64,000 nt of DNA. Source: Strobilurus pachycystidiatus (taxonomy: Eukaryota; Basidiomycota; Agaricomycetes; Agaricales; Physalacriaceae). Shown here one piece after another: positions 59,054 through 64,000 of this stretch. The notes beneath the pieces were generated by a model. It was not told the DNA's origin. It saw only the letters and a list, made by a program, of their open reading frames with translations, and made no database searches. The stretch is taken from the NCBI GenBank assembly GCA_019915135.1, contig JAHLMK010000025.1, positions 186,001 through 250,000 on the forward strand. The letters run 5' to 3'. The translations under genes and the position numbers were made by a program. The first letter of the stretch is position 1, and the number at the start of each line of letters is the position of its first letter.

Positions 59054-60316
59054 ATGTCGTATTCTCTGTTTCGCTCTTCGACACGACTTTCGGCGCCGGG
59101 AGGCCAACGAGCGTTCTCTCACGTTGCGCCACCAACAACCGCGACTCCGACACGACCGGCACCGAGCAGTCCTGCGCCTCCACGAGAAGCCCAGAACCGC
59201 GGCCCAAGATGCTTCAACTGTGGCGGGATAGGCCATTTGGCGCAAGTCTGTCCGAGCCCACTCAGTGCCAGACCCGGCTCCAGATGTGTGTGGCCTCCCT
59301 TGCTCACCGTCGTTCCTGCTGACGTCCTCCCCTCAGCGACCCTGCAGAGTGCGATGTGTTTCCGCTGTGGCAAACGTGCGCCGCCCGTCTCTCGTTTCTC
59401 TCTGAACCCTGACGAACCTTCACCAGCCGGCCACACTGCGCGGGACTGTACCGCGGCGCAGTCTCTGTGCTTCACTTGCGGGGAGGCGGGCCATCAGTAT
59501 CGTGAATGTATCGGTGCGTGCGTTGCCAGTCATCCTTATCCCACAATCCTCCACCTCACAATCTTACCCAGCCACACCGTTATGCCACAACTGCGGCCAG
59601 AGCGGCCACCTGCGGTCTATGTGTCCCCAGGGAGACTCTGCGCTACGAACGCAAGTATGCTACAGATGTGGACAGCGTGCGTCCATCCCTTTCTTCTTCC
59701 GATCTTCAGATCAAACTGACAGCGGCTATAGGGGGACACATAGCTTCGCGTTGCCCGTCCGAACAAGCGCTGTGCTTTAATTGCGGAGAGGCGGGGCATA
59801 GGGCTAGTGAGTGTACCGGTGCGTTCGCTTCGCGTAATTTGTCGTTATCATTGATTTCGCCAATCTCCAAGGCCAAACGAAATGCCACAACTGCGGCCAA
59901 GAAGGACACACGAAGAGTTTTTGCCCGAATGACGGGGTTTGTCACAAGTGTGGCGAGAGTGGGTGAGTCTTTGGCTTTTTGGTATCATTCCGATGTGTAG
60001 TGCTTGAGTGTGGGGAATTTGTCGTTCATGCAACCGTCGTCTTTGTATCTCTTCCGGCTTCTGATCCCCCCTCTTTTTCCGCGCAGGCACTCGATACATA
60101 ACTGCCCCTTGGGCGACGGACAAAAGGAAGGACCCGTCAAATGTTTAAAATGTGGCCAGGAAGGGTGAGTAAAGTGTTTGTGCAGGCTAGATTGGGACGA
60201 TCGCGTCGCAATCACCCTCGTTCAGGACCATGTTTCGCATATCCGTGTCACTAACACACTTTGGTAGACACCAGATTCATAATTGCCCTACGCACGCGTG
60301 GCAGGACCTAAATTGA
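59054..60316 (+). CDS. CCHC zinc-knuckle protein with nine knuckles (CNBP/Gis2-like), possible mitochondrial presequence
   Basis: Splicing eight short exons in frame gives nine C-x2-C-x4-H-x4-C units: CFNCGGIGHLAQVC, CFRCGKPGHTARDC, CFTCGEAGHQYREC, CHNCGQSGHLRSMC, CYRCGQRGHIASRC, CFNCGEAGHRASEC, CHNCGQEGHTKSFC, CHKCGESGHSIHNC and CLKCGQEGHQIHNC, ending WQDLN. Introns cut inside knuckles 2, 5, 8 and 9 and between 1/2, 3/4 and 6/7, always near the same place in the repeat. The start MSYSLFRSSTRLSAPGGQRA is Ser/Arg-rich with no acidic residue, like an organellar presequence. CNBP/Gis2 proteins bind single-stranded nucleic acid and usually have seven knuckles. The paralogue at 62761 has a matching start context. 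Confidence 0.8.
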
Positions 60317-61186
60317 ATATCAACCGACCTGAGGATGGGTGGACTTTCCAGCGCGACCACGGTCGTGGCTTGATTACGCTGACGTCGACGAATAGCCCAA
60401 CTAGGACTTTCTGGACATCTGTAGAGCAATGCGATAGGGGATTATGGACGGTCACCATTGAGGCGTTCATTTCCATACCCTTAGGGCATTGCGTACATGA
60501 CAGACGTACATCTCTACGGTCTTCCTTCGCGTTCATTATGAGAGGTGGTTGTTTCGATTGTCTGTTAGTAGGCTGAACAGTTTGGGCGACCAAGCGACAC
60601 CGAGGTAGCGACACCTTTTTTCTCGGTCTGTGTGCTCGCTTCCTTTTGGTACAATTTCATTGATTCCTACTTACGAACAACCCCCTTCTGTGCTCCCAAA
60701 AATCCGAACCTTCCGCAGTGTATACTTCTCAGATTTCGGTTCTCAGTCAAGTCCTCCGTCAGTCAAGGCGACTAAATTTTTAATTATCTTTTATATCGAG
60801 AATCAAGGCGGTGATTACGCTCGAAGGACCTCCTCTTTCCCAAAAAGTTCTACCAGCTCCACGCTGCCTCTACGCACCATTCGTCTTCTTCTGTGGAACT
60901 ACCCAATCAACTTTCGAGTTCCACTTCGAAATCCACGTCTGCATGCCATTTATCTCTGGCAGCACGGTATTTCGTCAGGAACGCATCATGATCGTGGCGT
61001 ATGGTCGGAAACTGTGGCCTATTTCATGATCACGGTTGGGGTAGGAGAGTGTGCTGCGCATGGATAACCGGTTAGCGCCATTAACACAAACGACTCGGAC
61101 AAAGATAGGTGCCTTCGAGAGCAGACACCAGTAGTACATCACACTGGATTACAAGACAGAATATCCCTTCCGTAAAAGGGCTAGGA
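60317..61186. other. Intergenic stretch without a supported gene
   Basis: A 145-codon plus-strand frame (60630-61067) and an overlapping frame in another phase have no recognisable features; neither has convincing splice signals. I support no gene. Confidence 0.4.
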
Positions 61187-62437
61187 TTATGTCGCTGACG
61201 GCTCCACCTTAACGACCACCTTTCCTCTAGCTCTGGAGGTCATGAGTCTTTCGTATGCCGCCAATGCATTGTCGAACTCATACACCGAGTCAACAACTGG
61301 CTTCAACTTTCCCTCTGCGATGAGCTCACTCAGCTGCTCGAGATCCGACCGACTGTGCTTGACGTTGAATCCTGATAGTATTGATAAGACTTGGAGGCTG
61401 TAGATAAGTGCTATATTGCGTTCCTGACTCTGCGAGGGACACCACCAAGAAATCCTGGCCATAACCACGCACAGAGTGTCCTCGGGTTCAAAAATTGTGT
61501 CGTAGCAATAGAGGCAAACGTCCCGCCTGGAGCAAGATATGCGGGACTGTGCGTGTAGAGTGATGGATCGGTGAGACCGACTAAAAAAATGAATGAATGC
61601 ATGACATGAGCGCAACCCCCTCACTCTATGAAGGAAAAAGCTAACCAGCATCGACGATGAGGTGAAACCGCCGGAGGATGGTTCGACAAGTACTCGTGTA
61701 ACGGCTGACGCTTATAATCGATGACCTCGTCTGCGCCAAGCTGTTGAACAAAGTCCATATTCTCACATGAACAAGTCGCCACGACGCGTCGCGCACCTTT
61801 CGCTTTGGCGATCTGGATAGCGAACGCGCCGACAGAGCTGCTGCCTCCATTAATCAACACGGTCTGGTCGGGCTCAAATGACAGTGATTAAAGAGGGCCT
61901 GCCACGCCGTCTGGGCGGCCAGAGGAAAGCCAGAAGCTTGCGTGGCGGTGACGTTGTTTGGACGAAGTACCAGATTCGCTGCGGGTATGCGGGCATACTG
62001 CTGGAGAGCGCCCTGCCTGGTAGACATTGAGAGATCTGACAGACATTGGGATGGAGGATCAAGCGACGGCAATCGTACGTACCCATGGGGATGAAGCCGA
62101 ACACTTTGTCTCCCTTGCTAAATGAAGAGTCGTTGGCGTCCTCAACGATGCCCGCCAGGTCATGCTCGGCGGGGAGAGGCCGTTTAGCGAGAAAGTTGGG
62201 CAAGAGACCCATGAGCTTGTATCCTCTGCGAGTTTATGATGCCTTGCTCAGCATAGCTCAGTAGAGTAAGGGAGCTCGTAGAACGCACACTGGATTCAAC
62301 GCCGCCGCCTCCACCTTGACGAGCACGTCGCCCTTGCCCAGAGTCGGCACTGGCCAATCATCCCTAAGAGTCAGAGCGTCTTTGGGAAAGCCTCTACGGT
62401 CGTTTATCCACGCCTTCTGGCTCCGTTGCTGCGCCAT
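61187..62437 (-). CDS. Zinc-independent alcohol dehydrogenase/quinone oxidoreductase (MDR superfamily), with a one-base frameshift
   Basis: The start at 62437 gives MAQQRSQKAWINDRRG; introns follow EAAALNPV and FGFIPM. Family landmarks: DVLVKVEAAALNPV, LPAEHDLAGIVED, KGDKVFGF, LAAQTAWQALFN, LINGGSSSVGAFAIQIAKAKG (NADP-binding GxSSVG), GADEVIDYKR, YLAPGGTFASIA and LTSRARGKVVVKV-like end (read MTSRARGKVVVKVEPSAT). No structural zinc cysteines, as in quinone-oxidoreductase-like members. Between QALFN and EPDQTVLING (about 61875-61895) the frame shifts by one base with no possible intron, so the gene is either a recent pseudogene or the base is a sequence error. Otherwise it looks intact. Confidence 0.75.
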
Positions 62438-62760
62438 TTTCCCAGGTAAGTTGGATCATGTAGCTTTATAAAGGACGCGAGCAGATCGGGAAATGGGAAT
62501 CGGGATATGCGGTCGTTTACAAATCGCGAAGCAGGGTCATAGTCTGGTGGGTGTACACGCTCAGTTTTAGTCTGTTTCCAAGAGTCTGAGTTGGGTGCTG
62601 CATACCACCCACAAAGATTTGTATAGCGAGCTAAGCAAGAGAGATTTTGAGTATTACGCGCTGCGCTATGCGTATGGTCACTGTAGGTTCAACTTGTGAT
62701 CCCTGAGACGTCCGGTCTCGTCCGGTCCGATCTCCGACACGCTTTATCAAAGTGACGATC

Positions 62761-63395
62761 ATGTCATTTTCTCTATCCCTCATTCGACCAGCGCGACGTG
62801 CCTTGACGCGACCATTGTCAACTGCAAAATCTGGCTGTTCTCGCTGTGGAGAGCATGGACACCCCGCGAAGCAGTGTCCGACGTCGTCGAAAGGTAGGTT
62901 GGCATTCTCCACAATGTCCGGCCCATTTTCTTGTTCCAATGGTCCTGGCTCTCTTTCTTGCTCTCTCTCAATTAACTTTCTCAAGCTTACCTTAGAAAGC
63001 ACCCGGAAACGCTGGTGAACTTGGCGACATGTTATAGGTGTGGGCAGCAGGGCCATTGGCACTTTGAGCAGAAATGTCCGGACTCGCCCGGGCCAGTAGG
63101 TGCGCTACAGTAGATGCGGGGAACGTGCGTCCGTCCATCGCTCCTTTCCTATCCAAAGTCTGAGTTACAGAGAAAACTATAGTCGGTCACATGGCATCGC
63201 GTTGCAGGACTAAAGAAGCTGTGTGCTTCAGGTGTGGAGAGCCGGGACATAGGACTAGTGAATGCACTGGTGTGTCCTGCTTTCTGTTTTTTTTTCATCT
63301 CGCCCACTTAGACTTTCTCAGGCGAAGCAAAATGCTATAATTGCGGTCAACATGGACACACGAAGAGTCTATGCCCCAATGAGCGCTCGGTTTGA
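62761..63395 (+). CDS. CCHC zinc-knuckle protein, paralogue of 59054-60316, partly decayed
   Basis: The ATG at 62761 sits in the same gatcATGTC context as the paralogue and opens MSFSLSLIRPARRALTRPLS, an Arg/Ser-rich, acid-free start typical of mitochondrial presequences. Knuckles seen: CSRCGEHGHPAKQC, CYRCGQQGHWHFEQKC (two extra residues before the last Cys), GHMASRC preceded by a damaged half, CFRCGEPGHRTSEC and CYNCGQHGHTKSLC, ending NERSV. By alignment with knuckle 5 of the first gene, the half-knuckle at about 63100-63125 has its first Cys codon changed to Arg (CGC) plus a 3-nt insertion, and its frame runs into a TAG. Skipping this exon (splicing from 63101 to 63181) keeps the frame. 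Functional status uncertain. Confidence 0.6.
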
Positions 63396-64000
63396 GGTAA
63401 GGTGGCGGCAATGGACATGAAGATTCTTGCCGAGGCATAGCCTAGCCGGAATTTTTGCGACAATCGTGTACTGTTACATATGTAGACTTTTCCCCTACGA
63501 TCAAACTTTCGTAGAGGATGAAATTTTTCGGTTCTCACCAGGTCTTGCACTTCCGTGTGACGTGCAAGCTTCAAGGCTCCGTTGGCTAGATATATCATAG
63601 CCTGAGACCCATCACGGGGGGTGAACCGTGAGGCAACGATTCTCGATGCCGGTTTCATTCTCCGCTCGGCAACAGGACATGTTTGCCCAGAAGCGACAAT
63701 TCTTGCTTCAACCACCACTTGAACGCTCAAGGGAGCGTATCTTTCGTGATCAGAGTCTCTTCCAATTCATCCAAAGTCTTTTTCTGGGTGAAATTCCTTC
63801 GGAACAGAGTGAAGTAGCCTTCCGATTGCTTCCAGCCGAATATGTCTTACTTTTAGTGCAAAATGCTTTGTATTACATTATTAAGAGCAGATAGGTACCC
63901 TTTAGCTCTCTTGGAAACAGATAAGAGCTTTGAAGTGTCCCAAGAGAGTCGGTCCACCCGTTTCAGTGCCCATCGGCCACTACGCGGCCATCATGCGGAG
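63396..64000. other. Right end of the window, nothing supported
   Basis: Open frames on both strands (63628-63894 + and 63347-63730 -) have no recognisable domain or splice context. Confidence 0.4.

Noticed and set aside
60630..61067. 145-codon plus-strand frame
   Set aside because: Competes with an equally plausible frame in another phase and has no features of a known protein.
1..64000. CRISPR arrays, operons, riboswitches, rRNA genes
   Set aside because: The window is eukaryotic nuclear DNA; no regularly spaced repeats and no rRNA sequence were seen.

Overview
The window reads as nuclear DNA of a filamentous basidiomycete, most likely an agaricomycete (mushroom-forming fungus). Evidence: genes are broken by many short introns (about 48-130 bp, GT...AG), there is no operon structure, a tRNA has a short intron after position 37, and several protein families are typical of this group (DUF6535 membrane proteins, TNP2-type transposase, F-box-like proteins, intron-rich MFS sugar transporters). 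Gene models were spliced by eye from open frames and splice signals.

Region 1 (1-35600) is a mosaic of duplicated segments. Its core is a family of three ~1000-residue DUF6535 membrane proteins: 3393-6502 (+), 11476-14565 (+) and 33823-30708 (-). They travel with satellite genes: a 212/214-residue protein of unknown function just downstream of copies 1 and 3 (7329-8023 and 30076-29370), a convergent 266-residue gene after copy 2 (15704-14904) with a second copy cut by the left window edge, and a decayed gene upstream of copies 1 and 3. The copy-1 and copy-3 units form a large inverted duplication, split in copy 1 by a truncated LINE-like insertion. Broken genes lie between: an alpha/beta hydrolase that has lost its catalytic-serine motif (8936-10943), an N-terminal fragment of a second such copy (28430-28910), and a frame-disrupted patatin fragment beside a 415-bp inverted-repeat element. 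Intact-looking genes here are an SDR oxidoreductase, an F-box-like protein, a small membrane protein and a sugar transporter.

Region 2 (35.8-49 kb) is metabolic: an aldo/keto reductase, a second sugar transporter paralogous to the first and pointing away from it, a small protein with two DUF3820-like repeats, tRNA-Val(CAC), an unrecognised coiled-coil protein and a monocarboxylate-type MFS transporter.

Region 3 (49-55.2 kb) holds a TNP2 (CACTA-type) transposase with an open 1061-codon frame over two exons and, just downstream on the same strand, a multi-exon unknown gene that may be its companion.

Region 4 (56.7-64 kb) holds a probable organellar RRM-like protein, a tiny very basic protein behind a TATA box, two CCHC zinc-knuckle genes (nine knuckles in the first, a decaying set in the second) flanking a quinone-oxidoreductase-type dehydrogenase that carries a one-base frameshift.
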